DNA of 64,000 nt from Helopsaltes ochotensis (taxonomy: Eukaryota > Chordata > Aves > Passeriformes > Locustellidae), in NCBI GenBank assembly GCA_013400155.1, contig VXBM01000219.1, positions 50,281 to 114,280 of the forward strand, given 5' to 3'. Every line of letters starts with the position of its first letter. The first letter of the stretch is position 1. This document shows, in pieces, positions 48,701 through 60,284 of this stretch. The position numbers and the translations under genes were made by a program. Below the pieces are notes generated by a model. That model had not been told where the DNA came from, did not search any database, and saw only the letters and a program-made list of their open reading frames with translations.

Positions 48701-50660
48701 ACCAGAAGGAGCTTGCTGTTTTTACTTACTGACTTTTCTAAGCCAAAAAGGTGTTTTCTCCTAAATCGTTTATCTTAGCAGAATTCCTTTTTAATTAAGA
48801 TGAGCAAGAGATAAAAATAAGCCCGCTGTTGTCCATCACAAAGTGAGATGATGTAATCCTCTGAAACAGAAAGTATGTGTGCAGTGATGTTTCTCTGCTC
48901 TTCCTCAGTAGTCATGTTTATAATATCTATTTTTGAAATTTTTTCATTGTTTCCACTGAAGATGAGAAAACGTTTCTTGATACTGGCTTGATACCAGCCA
49001 AGCTCTTCTGCATTTTAGAAAGTACAGTCCTCTTTCTGTTTGCATCTTATTTATAAACACACACATACTCTCAGTTGGTTTTCTGAAAATCAAACTCTGT
49101 TTTAGTTTAGGACATAATTTTCCCATTATTTGTTACTCTACCTCATTATTTTGAGCTTTTCAGCAGGCCATGAACTTGTAAAAGTACAAACTCCCTTCAT
49201 GCCGGACTATGAAACACTTGACGTAGCCATGTATGAATCTGATTTGAAGTTGGAAAGGATAGTGCAAAGCAATAGAGAGTTGCTGATCCTACTCATGTGG
49301 CATGTGTGAGACACTGCTGGGCTGTGTCACTATTGTTATATTCGGGTTTTAAAATAGTTGCACATAATCTAAAGGCTTAACAAAAGTTTGCAAAGTTTTT
49401 GTCTTTTGTCGCATTCTGTTTTGCTTAGTGGTGATTAAGACAACTTGTTTTACAGGGTATTATAGGAAAAGGAGATTTTTTTTTTTAGTAAGAAAAGCTC
49501 TCCCTCCAGCAGCTAGTGCCATGGCAGCGTGAAATGTTTTAACAAGAGAAATTCAGAATAGCAGGAAGATGTTACTTTTGGTGAAATGTTAACTGTTGGA
49601 ATCTAGGGTGGCTATTGCAGAATGTCTCCACACTAAACTGTTTAAGATGTTTCCATAAGGTTTGCAGCCTCACTCCAGAATTTTGCACTAAATACAGGAG
49701 GTGTTGTTGAACTTTACCTGTGGCATCCAGGCAGTGAGATACAGCAGCTTCTTTTCATTGTTCAAAAGCTTGGCTCCTGGACGTTATATGAAATACAGAT
49801 ACAGGGGAGTTCACTTAGACTTCTTGATCTTGGAAAAGTCTCCTCCTCCTCCTCCCTCACAGGCTTTTTAAGCTCTGCTATAAAGGACTGGTTTTCTACC
49901 AAACACACGTGCCTGCTTCTTCAGTGTCCAATGTTTCTTTGTAGGAAGAGGATGGAGACTATACTTATGTAGAAAGACTTAGAATCCCACTCGATCACGG
50001 GACTCTGTTGGTGATGGAAGGAGCCACCCAGGAGGATTGGCAGGTAAGAACTCCTTGACACCGTTTATGTGCTTTACTTGCAATGCAGTTTTCCAGATAT
50101 ACTGAGGCACTCCCATGAAGGTAATGGGACATTGTGCTTCCAGTGGCACAGTGGTTTTCCAAGGCATTAGTACTGCTTTCTGCCTCAGAAAGCACCTGCA
50201 GAAACAACAGGTTTGCTTTCATGTGCCAGAGGATGCAGTAGGAATCAGTCCAGAAGCTCCAGCATTAAAGTTCAGCAACGAAGGTTGCAGCCTGCAGTGA
50301 AAAGAGCAAAATCAATATAGAAACTTGGAATGTCAAAAAGTTGTAACTTAATTTAAGAATTCTGCGGTAATGTACAAAGACTTTTTGTTTTCATTGGCCC
50401 TGACCAGTCAGAATCTGATTTTTTAACCTTACTTAAGTGTTTATAAATAGGAATAAAAAGCCATCACAGGAAATAAAGGTTTTAGTCTTTGTTTGATTAC
50501 CTGTATTTTAAATGCACAAGCTCATGCTGTTTGTTTTGTTTTGTTTTTTCCCTAATGCCACTTACAGCATCGAGTGCCTAAAGAGTATCATTCTAGAGAT
50601 GAACGGATAAACTTGACATTTAGGATCATTTATCCAGAATCTGATGGAGTTTGGAAGTGA
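33770..50660 (+). CDS. ALKBH3: ALKBH3, nearly complete (alpha-ketoglutarate-dependent dioxygenase AlkB homologue 3)
   Basis: Exons 33770-33791 (partial), 35098-35210, 36399-36433, 37314-37361, 38945-39048, 40249-40337, 43219-43428, 49945-50043 and 50568-50660 join in phase to give 270 residues. The human protein has 286, so about 10-20 N-terminal residues are lost in the gap. The family oxidatively removes 1-methyladenine and 3-methylcytosine, preferring single-stranded DNA and RNA, in the nucleus and cytosol. Visible features are NLY (2-oxoglutarate contact), the HSD of the HxD iron motif, the distal iron ligand His in the last exon (QHRVPKEYH or its YHS), and RINLTFR, the conserved RxNxTxR that binds 2-oxoglutarate. 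The WYGELPYTYSR block is also conserved. All key residues are intact, so the enzyme should be active. Confidence 0.96.
33792..35097 (+). other. ALKBH3 intron after the first coding exon
   Basis: The first 400 bases are still CpG-island sequence, then AT-rich. A short (TA)7 run lies at about 34919-34933 and T runs at 34461 and 34744. No other exon was recognised. Confidence 0.75.
35098..35210 (+). CDS. ALKBH3: ALKBH3 coding exon (N-terminal region)
   Basis: It opens with two bases of a split codon and reads PKAPVASSLALASARPAW, later QKQFVFEKPSE. The QFVFEKP block aligns with human EFVFKEP. This is the poorly conserved N-terminal tail ahead of the dioxygenase fold. The acceptor is gttttag at 35097 and the donor gtaaaa at 35211. 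Confidence 0.92.
35211..36398 (+). other. ALKBH3 intron (1.2 kb)
   Basis: AT-rich intron. A 22-base near-perfect direct repeat at 36326-36347 and 36349-36370 lies directly before the acceptor and includes possible branch points. Confidence 0.8.
36326..36370 (+). repeat. Two-copy 23-bp direct repeat over the branch-point region
   Basis: Unit tactctaatatactttaata at 36326 is repeated at 36349 with one A/G-type change (tactctaaga). Each copy contains a TTAAT that fits the yUnAy branch-point pattern. Confidence 0.75.
36399..36433 (+). CDS. ALKBH3: ALKBH3 coding microexon (35 bp)
   Basis: The exon reads VERRVPEAGVI plus two bases of an aspartate codon, matching the human VVRRAPEPRVID segment. 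The acceptor is ctttcag at 36398 and the donor gtgagt at 36434. Confidence 0.92.
36434..38944 (+). other. ALKBH3 introns around the 48-bp exon
   Basis: Two introns (36434-37313 and 37362-38944) that flank coding exon 37314-37361. No repeat, RNA or extra exon was recognised. Confidence 0.75.
37314..37361 (+). CDS. ALKBH3: ALKBH3 coding exon (48 bp)
   Basis: The exon reads KPGVYELSKGPTGIS between split codons, matching human REGVYEISLSPTGVS. The acceptor is gtcctcag at 37313 and the donor gtaagc at 37362. Confidence 0.93.
38945..39048 (+). CDS. ALKBH3: ALKBH3 coding exon (104 bp)
   Basis: The exon reads IHLIPGFIDSEQADWMFEQL, then LQDIPWGQRTHIRQ. It aligns with the human YPGFVDVKEADWILEQL block at the start of the catalytic domain. 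The acceptor is cattcttag at 38944 and the donor gtaagg at 39049. Confidence 0.95.
39049..40248 (+). other. ALKBH3 intron (1.2 kb)
   Basis: Nothing recognised apart from AT-rich intronic sequence. Confidence 0.8.
40249..40337 (+). CDS. ALKBH3: ALKBH3 coding exon (89 bp)
   Basis: The exon reads VSFEEPRLTSWYGELPYTYS then RVTMQPNPN. The PRLT.WYGELPYTYS block is highly conserved in ALKBH3 and contributes to nucleobase recognition. The acceptor is tttttcag at 40248 and the donor gtatgt at 40338. Confidence 0.96.
40338..43218 (+). other. ALKBH3 intron (2.9 kb)
   Basis: Contains a T-rich low-complexity tract at about 42152-42207 with a single undetermined base at 42178. No gene or identifiable transposon was seen. 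Confidence 0.8.
42152..42207 (+). repeat. T-rich low-complexity tract with one N
   Basis: Almost pure T with scattered C and A and an N at 42178. Its true length is uncertain because homopolymers assemble poorly. Confidence 0.9.
43219..43428 (+). CDS. ALKBH3: ALKBH3 catalytic exon with HxD iron motif
   Basis: A 70-codon phase-0 exon. It contains YTFNSLLCNLYRNEKDSVDW then HSDSEPSLG, giving NLY (2-oxoglutarate contact) and the H-S-D iron triad residues. It continues through IASLSFGATRTFEMRKKPSP. The acceptor is gactgcag at 43218 and the donor gtgagt at 43429. Confidence 0.97.
43429..49944 (+). other. ALKBH3 intron (6.5 kb)
   Basis: The largest ALKBH3 intron. A more GC-balanced part around 46.5-47.6 kb produces overlapping spurious frames on both strands but nothing recognisable. 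No repeat was identified by eye. Confidence 0.8.
49945..50043 (+). CDS. ALKBH3: ALKBH3 coding exon (99 bp)
   Basis: A 33-codon phase-0 exon reading EEDGDYTYVERLRIPLDHGT, then LLVMEGATQEDWQ, which aligns with the human jelly-roll strands before the distal histidine. The acceptor is tttgtag at 49944 and the donor gtaaga at 50044. Confidence 0.96.
50044..50567 (+). other. ALKBH3 last intron (524 bp)
   Basis: A short intron with a G/T-rich stretch near 50530 before the acceptor. Nothing else was recognised. Confidence 0.85.
50568..50660 (+). CDS. ALKBH3: ALKBH3 terminal coding exon
   Basis: Thirty codons and TGA. It reads HRVPKEYHSRDERINLTFRI and ends IYPESDGVWK. It supplies the third iron-ligand histidine and the RxNxTxR 2-oxoglutarate-binding arginines. 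The acceptor is cttacag at 50567. Confidence 0.96.
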   Translation, partial: HRVPKEYHSRDERINLTFRIIYPESDGVWK

Positions 50661-51740
50661 AGAACCACTTTGGACATTGATGGATATACACCCACAGCAG
50701 ATCTAGAGCCTTAGATTGCTACAGATTTAAAGGAAGCCTTACAGGAACAGAGTTCCTTGAAGTCACGGGAAAAGAGTTGATATTATGAAGATCTTTGGCA
50801 ATCAGAAGCTGCCTGTGTTATGTGGACAGAAATTATATGTTATTAGATGATTCTAAATCACATGCTTTAAGTTTGTGAGCAGTGATTATTCTTAAAAGAG
50901 CAAAAAGCACGTGAAAGATTTGAGAGGTCCCAACTGGAACAGACTGATTCAGTGAGCAGATAGTTTGCACTTTGTCTTGCCTCTGCTTTACTCCCAAATC
51001 TCTGTTGGAAGTAATGACATGATGGGATTCTTTGATGTAAAGCCACCTCTCTGTGTCTATACATAGAAATGAGAAAGCTGCGCTTGGTGGTGATCTCTGG
51101 GTATTACTCATTTCACCAAAGGGTGGTGCACTGCTTTTTATCTGAAGGTTGCAGAGTATTTTCCAATTAAGCAATTGGTTTCATAACTTAAATAACTACT
51201 TGAATTATACTGGTGTCTAGTGGAACTTGTCTGCCATGCACTCTGTGGTCAGACTTTATCCTAACTGTTTATCCATGTAGACAAGACAAGACAAGGCAAA
51301 GGCAAGCAACAGAGACATCTGACAACCCTGCTTCTGGGTCAGTGCATATGGCATTAAAGAATATCACTCAGAGGGTTCTCTCTTGAGCCTCTGCTGTCAC
51401 AGATCAGCAGTCAGCACCTCAGACCAGATTCCAGGCTGACTAGCTGGAATCCTTCAAGTTTGCCTGCTGTGGCTCACCTGCTGCTGGGAAGCAGTGGGCT
51501 GATGACTGCAGTCTGGATTTAAAGTCAGGAGTGCTGCTTATGTGAGTAAGTTTTTACTGCAGCTAAATAGCATCGCTGTAACTGGATCAAATCATAGGTT
51601 TGGTCCATCTTCACTGTCTACCTGCAGTAGATCTAAGCATAGGTAAATATCCTATGCCTTGTAACACATTAGCTTTGTTAAGCAAGCTAATGTCCCTCTT
51701 CACTGTAAGAATAAACCGGTGTTGAGAAAATATCTGTCTT
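50661..51740 (+). other. ALKBH3: ALKBH3 3' UTR with poly(A) signals
   Basis: No frame continues after the stop. A canonical AATAAA lies at 51710-51715 with T/G-rich sequence after it, and an alternative ATTAAA at 51353-51358. The 3' end near 51735 is inferred. Confidence 0.6.
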
Positions 51741-53436
51741 TTCTTAGCCAGCATTTGTTGTGGTTTAAGTTCTAATTCGGTGAGAAAACCTCACATTGTT
51801 ATCTAATGGTGTCTTCAGTTTCACGCCAATTTGTACAGAAATGCTTTTGGAATGTTTTTAATGCTATTTCCTTACATTTGAACTTTTTGTCTAGGCTCTA
51901 TGATGTATTTCATGGGAATCAGCGTTGAAGGAGGCAGACACTTACTTTCGTATTTACTTACTTTGTATCATTGGAGCTTAGTGCCCATCCCTGTATGTGT
52001 GTCCAGGTTTGGCAGTCCTGACATAGAGTGGTTTTCCTTAACCAAGGGACAGTGCTAATTTCTCAGGGTATTCTGAGAAGGCAACACTTTTGCCTGTATC
52101 AGTTCATATAAGCTCCATCTGTTTTCACTGTGTTAAGAGCAGCCAGGCTGCAAGAAAGAGTAGGAGATGGGGATGAGTTGGAAACTTTTAAACCTCCAAA
52201 CTTCAGCCTGTGGGAATTGCAACTCATTTGAATTCAGTGAATCTATGGCACATAACTAATGGCAGGACCCTGGAGGCTGATACTGTTGTGGAACAGCAGG
52301 TTTTCACTTCCTTTTCTTGGTTTCAGTTTGTAATGTTAGCAAATTTTGGTTTAATTTCTTTACTTCCTTTGATTTGGGAAAAGACCAAGTTTTCCTCCCC
52401 AGAAATAAAATGATTTATAGGAGAAATGTTCCATCCTCCAGTGCTTCTTTTGTTACTGGAGACTACTGCATTCTGCTTTCTCTCACGTGTCGGCTTCACT
52501 GTATCCAAATCTGTTGTATCAGTGAGGAGAAGGCATATGGCACCACTCTCCAGCCTCTCCTGTATGTACTGGCTGTAAGGGGAACAGTTGGCCTAGAGGT
52601 CAAGTTTCTTTGTGAGCTGGGAGTTTGTGGGTCCTTCCTTCCTTCCCCCACCTCCTTGCCAAAAAAGTCAGCTAGCCAGGTAGCAGTAAATTGCAACCTC
52701 CTGTCTGCCAAGACAGCAGGAAATGGCTTTGAGCAGAGGCGATTCCAGCCCAGAGCTCCTCAGGAGACCTTTCTGCAGGGACATCTTCCCTGTCAGTTGA
52801 AATTTGTTCCTGAATGCTGCAGGCACTCCTCCTGAGTTCTCAAAATGGGTGTGCACAAAAGTGAGATTTGACAGTTCTTGAGCTGGTGATGTTCCCATGG
52901 CACCTAAGATTTTTCACGAGAGACTAGGGCAACTTGCACATTTCTTGTGCTACTGTTCAGCTGTTTCTGCTGTTGCAGTCAGGTGCAAAGGGCAGCATGT
53001 TTAGAATGGTATATATGGAGTTAAGTTCTATTCTTTAACTTAAAGATAGGTGGAGGAACCTTTCCCCTAGTTACATGGATTTGAACACAGTATTTCTAAA
53101 AATGTCATCCAAAAGAATTACTTTCCAGTTATAAAGCTTGTTTTCTTCCTTCTCAAGACTGTTGTGGTATTCTCAGCCAAAAACTTTGTGGAAAGTGATT
53201 TAAACTCAGAATACACTAAGGTAAAGTAAAAGGTACTGTTTATATGTTCACAGAGGATTTGAGGGCAGGGGACTGGCCTGAGAGTTTTGTTTTAGTGGTT
53301 GGCACCAGGTTCTGTCCATCTGAGGGGCTGCAGTGGCTGCTGAGAGCTGCTTTGCTTACAGAACAAATTTGTGTCATTATTTTTATGTGGAAGACACAAA
53401 CCGTGGGTTTACTTTTTTTCTTTTTCTTTGAAATAC

Positions 53437-53475
53437 AGAATGGTTTGGGTTGGAAGGGTCCTTGAAGATTTCAGC
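53437..53475 (-). mobile_element. Short CR1 3'-terminal fragment, reverse orientation
   Basis: The block cagaatggtttgggttggaa followed by gggtccttgaagat is the reverse complement of the terminal bases of an avian CR1. Nothing CR1-like continues beyond about 40 bp. Confidence 0.75.
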
Positions 53476-54506
53476 AGAGTATGTATCTCTTCTAAAAAAT
53501 ACTCAAAAATTGCATTTTTCAAAACTGTTTGCCTCTGGCTTTCAAACAGGTGGAATCTACTAGTAACCCCAGGTAAGATCCCCTTCTCCAAAACAGCCAT
53601 CACCTCTTCCAAAATGTAATGGCCCTCAGACTTAATGATAAGGAGCAGATGAATGGAAGCTGTCTTGGGTAAGGATGGACTATAGCCGGCCATCCTTGGG
53701 GAACATGCAGGATGGAGCTATTCTGAAAAAAAACCCCACAGCTGGGTCCATATGTAACCATGCATGTAACAGCTATAGAAGCAATAACATGATTAATTAA
53801 CCACACTGATGTCAGGCATCACTCTGTCCCCATGCTACTTGTAATCATTTTGTCACAGAATACTTGAATATTTAAGCACAAGCTCTGGGTGAGGTTGGAG
53901 TATATCTCATTCAATGCTGCACTTTTGGGCCACAGTGGGTTGATCTGAGCGCACACCATTTGAAATCAATAGCAAAGTTCTGTCACTTCTCTGCTCTGGA
54001 TTTTTGTTGTTTTTGTTTTGTTGGGTTTTTTTGTGAAAAAAGAGCTCTTTAGGATATTCAGTTTTGATTAGCTTTAAAGCTATGGATAATTTTACTTCAT
54101 CTATCATGAATTCAGATGAATTCTACCTGTGTCTTTTTTGTTTCTCATGACCTACAGGGTTAATATAGCTATACGTAGTAATTTATAGCTACAAATAGTA
54201 ATTTATTGTTACAGTAGTGATGGAGAAGGAGACAGGGTGCCAGGAAGGGGTTAAGAAGTCAGAATGTTCATACTGTAGTGCTGGCAAAATACAGAGAACT
54301 GTTCTCCTGGGGTTAGGGATAAAAGGTGCGTGTTTGATGGGTGCTGTGAATCCATAACGCCGCCTCCTCAAGCGCTGCTACTATTGCTTTAGCTCAAAAG
54401 CATTTAACACCCACTTTGCCTGTTCTGGTCATAAACCTTTTTGCAGTGGATAAGAAATCTGCCTCACTATGGTTTGTTTTCAAAGTGCTTCTTTTCCATC
54501 CTTGAA

Positions 54507-54520
54507 GTTTCCATAGCAAC
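54507..54520. promoter_or_regulatory. X-box-like motif (GTTTCCATAGCAAC)
   Basis: The right half, AGCAAC, is perfect. The left half, GTTTCC, differs from GTNRCC at one position. Confidence 0.3.
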
Positions 54521-57500
54521 CTGGATAATTTGTTTAAATTGGAGCTTGCCCTGTCTGCGCCTAAGTTCTGCTGAGATCTTGCAGGTATCATCTCCTCTTG
54601 ACACACTTGGGGGTGGCTGGTGGTGGTTGACCATGACAGCTCTAGCCCTTCCCAAAGAGTCACCCACTCATCAAGGTGACAGATGTGTGCTTTCTCCCCT
54701 GTTGTCCTCTTTGATTTACCTCCTTCTGTGTAGTGTTCAGTACAGCTTTGTGGACTTATTGCCAGCTCCCTTGAAGCTGGCAGGTCCTTGGTGGCTCACA
54801 ATGGGAAAGCTCTCGAGGGAGCTTCATGGTATGTTTTAAGTAAAGAAAGTGGGGACTGTATTGAAGAATTTTAATCAGGATAAGGAGCAAGGAGGTTTTT
54901 CCGTGGCCCCCATTGTTTGATTCAGGTTTCCCAGCAGAAGCAAAAACTTTGTTCTGTTCACACAGGGGATTTTTCTGGCTGAACAAGACAGAGCAAAGTC
55001 TTCACATCACAGGATCATCCTGACAGTGCTCGCTGGATCAGAACAGTGCTCAGCTGAAAGTTTCCATCTAAACTTGTGTGTGCAGCTGCTTTGCTGGTCA
55101 CAGAGGGTGTTGCTCTGCAACTTGTTTTGTTGCTCTGCCCCCACTGTGGCGGCATCACACAGATCCATGCTGAAGAGTGGGTTGACATTACAGCTGATGT
55201 CTGAAGTGCCTGTGCCAGCCCTCTGCCCCTGGGTATGTGTTTCCAGCAGCACCCTTGTGCCAGGGCAGGCTGCCATGCAGCTGGAAGAACACATGGACTA
55301 GAAAGAGCCTCAGTGTTGGATGGGATTTGTAGCTGTGACTTACCACCAACTTACCACTGGGTCCTCGTCATCATTAGGGAGGGCTATGGCAAGGCTTCTT
55401 GCCCTGAAGAGCTTCTGCTGCAGAGAGCAAAAGAAAATGCAGGAGTGAGCAGAAATGTGCATTGCCAGAGGGTGTACTGGCCTAGATATACTACCCACAC
55501 TCCCTGGCTGGTTTGTCAGGATGCAGAATCTACATGGATCCCAGTTCCCTTTCCCCACCTCCTGCATTATGGGGGCAGATCTGTGCCAAGGAGGAGACAG
55601 TCTGTCCAACTGATATGGCATGCCCTCAGCTTGAGATACCTGCGGGAGCTTGGAGAGGAGGGGCCACTAGGTGCAGGCTCCCCGAGTTTTTGGGAGAAGC
55701 AAGGGCAAGTGGTAGAAGAGGGATTAAAAATTGCCTGGTGGTGTTTTCCATTGGGAAGCAGTGGGAGGGAAAGGGAGGTGAAGTGGTGGTCACATCAGTG
55801 ATACAGTCTGACAAATTGTACATAATGCAGAATTTGCCAATACCTGCACTTTCAGAGCACTGATGGAGCCATGGCAGTTCATGCCAGAGAAGAGATTGTT
55901 TCCATGGAATAAGCTGACAAGTCAGCCTGAAGAAATCCTCACAGAAATCCTCCTCAAAGCGAGGAGGGCAATTGAGTGAGGCAGGGTGGACACAGGACAC
56001 AGCATCTTGGTGCTGCAGCAGCCACAGGTAGCAAAAATGTCCTGAGCATTGGCTGCTTCTCTGTAACGTCCCTGTATTCTGCACTGATCATTTTTTCCTG
56101 GTGACCTGGCCAGTTATCTCCTGGTACTTCCCTTGCAGAGACTCAAGTGGCTCTCTTTTACTTTAGAAAAGATCATTCCTCAGCTTTGGGCACTATGGGC
56201 TTTCATCTGTTATGCTTTTTTCCTTTCTGCTTGTCTGCATTAGCACCACTCTGGCTCGTCTCTGCAGGGCAGGGCTTCAGTTGCTGAACCATCACTCAGC
56301 AGTTTACTACTTTGGCTGTTAAAATTTTTGTTTAAAGTCCCCAGAAACGTTTAGAGATTGAAAAAAAAAAAGTCTCAAGGGTTAGGTTACTTGAAGCCTG
56401 ATAGTTCTATTGTCAAGAAACTTCTGTTTTAATCTCTGGATCACAGTTGATTTTTTTCTTGATTGCTTACAAAATAGACTTATAAAGGGAAGAAGAAATG
56501 AAGTTTATTCTGCTAAGATAAGTGGATGCTCTACAGTGCTTTTAGCTGCAGCAGAAAATGGAAGATAAAATCTATCAGAAGTGTTCAGATCTGATTTGTG
56601 GCACCAACTTTAAAAATTTTAACCTTGACTCACATAGAAAAGATTTTTCATTTTGTCTGACCTCTGAAGCAGCCAGAACCTTTATGGCCATGCTCTCTGC
56701 TGGTCAGGCCTTCCTTGTTATATTTGAGATGTGTGGTCAGTTTTGTCCAAATCAGAGAGGATGGGAGGTCTCAGAAATAATTCAGTTCGGCTCTTGCAAA
56801 GCTCAGCAGTTGGGTACAGAAGAGAAACCAAGAGAAGTGCTCTGTGCTCTGACAGCTCTGGGTTACTCTGGGCCTCCTGGCAAGAAGCAGGAGAATCCTC
56901 CTCTCCTTGCTGCCTTGCCAGTAGCATTTCTGCTCCCCAGCTGACTCGTGTCCCAGGAGGCAGCACAGAATGCATGGCTATCAGCACTATCCCAGCCACC
57001 AGCTCAGTGTGGGGCATGTGGAGGGTTGGAAATTCCCAGGATTCATCAGCAAAGCTCTTCCTTGCATGCAGAAAGTCTTTTTCTTTCTAGACGTTTTTAA
57101 TAATTTTGTGGGGCAAGATGTTTCTTCCAGATTTTGAACCTGAGACAGAATGTGCTGAATTAGAAATCCTAATTTCTGTGCCGCCTACTTGATAAGGTCC
57201 CAGGAGCAGCTGCACATGGTAATACCTTGACAGTTAAAGCCCTGGGAGGTTAGAGGTTAGAGGTTTTACTTCATGTGGCAGCAACTTGTACCAGGAGGAA
57301 TATTCAAAGCAGTCAGTATCCGAATTAGTTTAAAGTATAGTTTCATTCTTTAAAGAGCTGAGTTTTCTGTAATCACTGGTCTTTGGATCCACACTTTTCT
57401 CTTGTATCCTCATATCACTGTGTCCTGATGTATCAATAGCAGCACTGGGAAAAGCTGCCATTCCTTCTGATGCTTTTGAGGCCAAACAAGGGAAATTTAA

Positions 57501-60284
57501 TGTAGCAGTTTTTTTGTCAGGAAATACTTTGCAGCTCTCTTTCAAAACAAAGAGTTTTATTACTACATTTATTATTACTGGTGTGATGACAACCAGATGC
57601 TGTTAACTTGTGAAATGCAACTGAAACACTGACTTTTCACTTCAGCTGTCTCTTTGCAATTTAAGCAATTCTATGTAGAAAATAATACATTTCTGTGAGA
57701 AGCATTCATACATTCAAACATTTTAGTCTGTACTTTCTCTTAATGGCATGGGGCAGAAGATTTATGGGATTTATTGCAGCTCTTAAAAAGCAGGCAGGAC
57801 TGAAACTAAGATATTTGAGGGAAAAGGAGCTTTGAACACACGTATTTTGTATGAACTGTGTGGGAACATGAGCTTCCCACAAGTGTTTGTCATGTCTGCC
57901 AGCCGTGCTGTGGGTGCATCCTCGCAGTGCTGGCTGCTGCGCCGGAGGGAAATGATCCCACTCCCACATCTGCTCCCAGGACAGTTCCCAGCTGGTGAGA
58001 GGCACCTTTGGGGATGGTGAATCGCACAGCATCCCTGTGCCAGTAAACCTTGCTGAGCTGTTGGGCCTGGGCTCACATGGGGCCTGTAAAACTGCTGTGT
58101 CTGGGACTGAGGAAGAGGGAATAAGAGGAAAGAGAAGCCGGGCTTCAGGGACGGGCTGAGGAGGATCATACCATGAAGCTCTCTGTAAAAAAGAACAAGT
58201 CAGGAATCAATAACCTAGCTGAATTTCCCACTCATTACTTGAGGGAGACTTGGAAAGAATTTTTTTCAGCAAAAATGGCCAAGTTATATATAAAATTGAG
58301 ACATACACAAATGTGACAAACCTTTTCTCTTAAAATGCTATTTTATTTAAAAATTTCCTTAAAACCTCAGTTAAGTGTTAAGGGGGCACTATTTCTGTGG
58401 CAGATTGCCTGATGAGATGTAAAAATCCTTCCATGCTCCTATAATCTGTACACTGAACATACCCTGTTTGAAACATCCCTCAGAGAACTTGCCCATCCTA
58501 GCAACTCCCTGCTATGTTGGGAAGAGCTTTGTCATGGAAGAAGCTTTAGTAGAAGTAAGTTTTCATAAGCTGCCTACAAAGATCCCAGCAGCAGCCTGAG
58601 CCTCCTGTTACCACTCACAGGTGCCTTGCTGCGTGTAGCTGCCCTCCAGTTTATGGGAAGTGCTGTTAGGGAATTCTCCTCATGCTTTATTACCTGAGGC
58701 TTCTCTCTCATCTCATGCTGTGGGGAACAAAAAATCGTAGTGCTCAGGTGTGAAGGAGACCCGCACCCTGCAGGAGGCTGGAGGCAGAGTGTGCTGCAGA
58801 ACAAGCCAAATCTTCTCTTGCCCCTGGAGATTTCCAGTCCTGCAGCTAAGGCTCTGCCAATACCTGCCTGCTGCAAAGGGGAGATGTGCTTATTCCTTAC
58901 CTGCGCTGTTGGCTGCCTGTAAATGATGCCAGGCAGGATCCCCCCTGGCATGGCCCAGGGGAATGGGAGGGATCTAGAAAAATACTTCAAAGGACACACC
59001 AAGCATTTAAAATGCTGGCTGCATGTTGACCTGCTGGCTGTGAGTGTGAGGGTGTGTGATCCTTACTGTAGGATTACCCTCAGGCAGTCAGTTCCTGGGC
59101 TGGCTCAGCTTCAATTTAATTATTTCAAAGGGAGAAAATGTTAAAAGGCTACTGAAGTCAAAACAGTGGAAAGGAAGGTAAAGGATATCCAACCAAATAC
59201 ATACAGAAAGGGATAGGAGAACCCTGAGTGCATAGCTCTTGCAGGTTGTTAGCCAGTTAATTCCCTGGTGTAAATGTATTTACATGTTCTGGGGAGAGAC
59301 CTGGCTGCCCAGGTAAGATGCATTCTGTGTGCTGCAGTTTTGTTATGATAGCTAGAAAGAAACAACAGTTTGCTTTTCTCCAGGCAGAAGCCTAACAGTG
59401 GGTGTCAGCTGGGTCTTGTTGGGTAACCCATCAGAAAGGTACACTTTCAAACTTACATCAGATGTGCATGCAGAGAAAGAAACACAAAGAATTCTACAAA
59501 GGTAGTTTATATTTGCTGCTTGTTTACTGGTGTGTCATCTCCAGTTTGTAAGCAGTATCTGTTAGGTTGCAGTTGGCTGAATGTTTTTATTGCTATTCTT
59601 AAAATGATTGTTCCAAGATACAAATTCCAGGGGAGAGAGTACAGCAACTCCTTCCTCTTTGCTGATACAAATGAGTACCCAGAGCAGGATGCTGAGTGGA
59701 GATGTACATGGTGAGGCATGTGGGGTGGCTGGAAATGCCACCTGCCAGGACAGCAAGAGTCAGCTTTTATTCCTGAGTATGTTTTGGGAAGATATTTGAA
59801 ACTTACATGCTGGGTATGGATGCAGGCATCTTGCTGGGAAGTAGCTTATCCTGCTGGCTCTCAAGGGACCCCTCAGCTCTGACAGACAGTGAAGTAACTG
59901 CTCTGTTTTGGGACATGAACTGTGGTGTTCACTGTGATTGCCCAGCTACAGGCCCTGCCCTTCAAAAGTTTCTTTTCCTACAGGAGGAGGCAGGTATCTC
60001 TCTACATCCTCTTCTTAATCTTTCCTTTCCCTTCTATAGCATGAGATCTGATAACCAGCAAAAGGCTGTGTGTGTGTTGCCAATAGTCATATTTTTAAAT
60101 GAGTAACCAGATGACAAGGTAATTTCCATGCTGGTTCAGCAGTGATAATTGTGTCTCCTCCTATAAAACTGGCGATTTAACAATGCAAGGCCCCAACTAT
60201 GAATATAAAGTGTTTCTAGCACTGGTAAAGGTTCCATACTGCCTCCGTGCAGTTTGCTGGCATACAATTTGGCTTCATGAAAGA

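Larger units (their letters stand above)
51741..60284. other. Intergenic region downstream of ALKBH3
   Basis: No splice-consistent or homologous coding sequence was found on either strand. Several frames of 100-190 codons occur in the GC-richer 54.4-59 kb part, but they resemble no known family. A short CR1 tail lies at 53437-53475 and an X-box-like motif at 54507-54520. In human the equivalent interval hosts an antisense lncRNA; nothing here confirms one. Confidence 0.6.

Noticed and set aside
52317..52835. 172-codon frame on the + strand
   Set aside because: No recognisable domain and no nearby promoter; overlapping frames on the opposite strand are equally open.
53820..53900. Possible second CR1 tail (tcacagaat and gaggttggag)
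   Set aside because: Only short scattered similarities; too weak to call.
55235..55801. 188-codon open frame on the + strand, the longest frame without Ns after the known genes
   Set aside because: It resembles no known protein, has no splice or promoter context, and overlaps other long frames on both strands. That is typical of stop-poor GC-balanced intergenic DNA.
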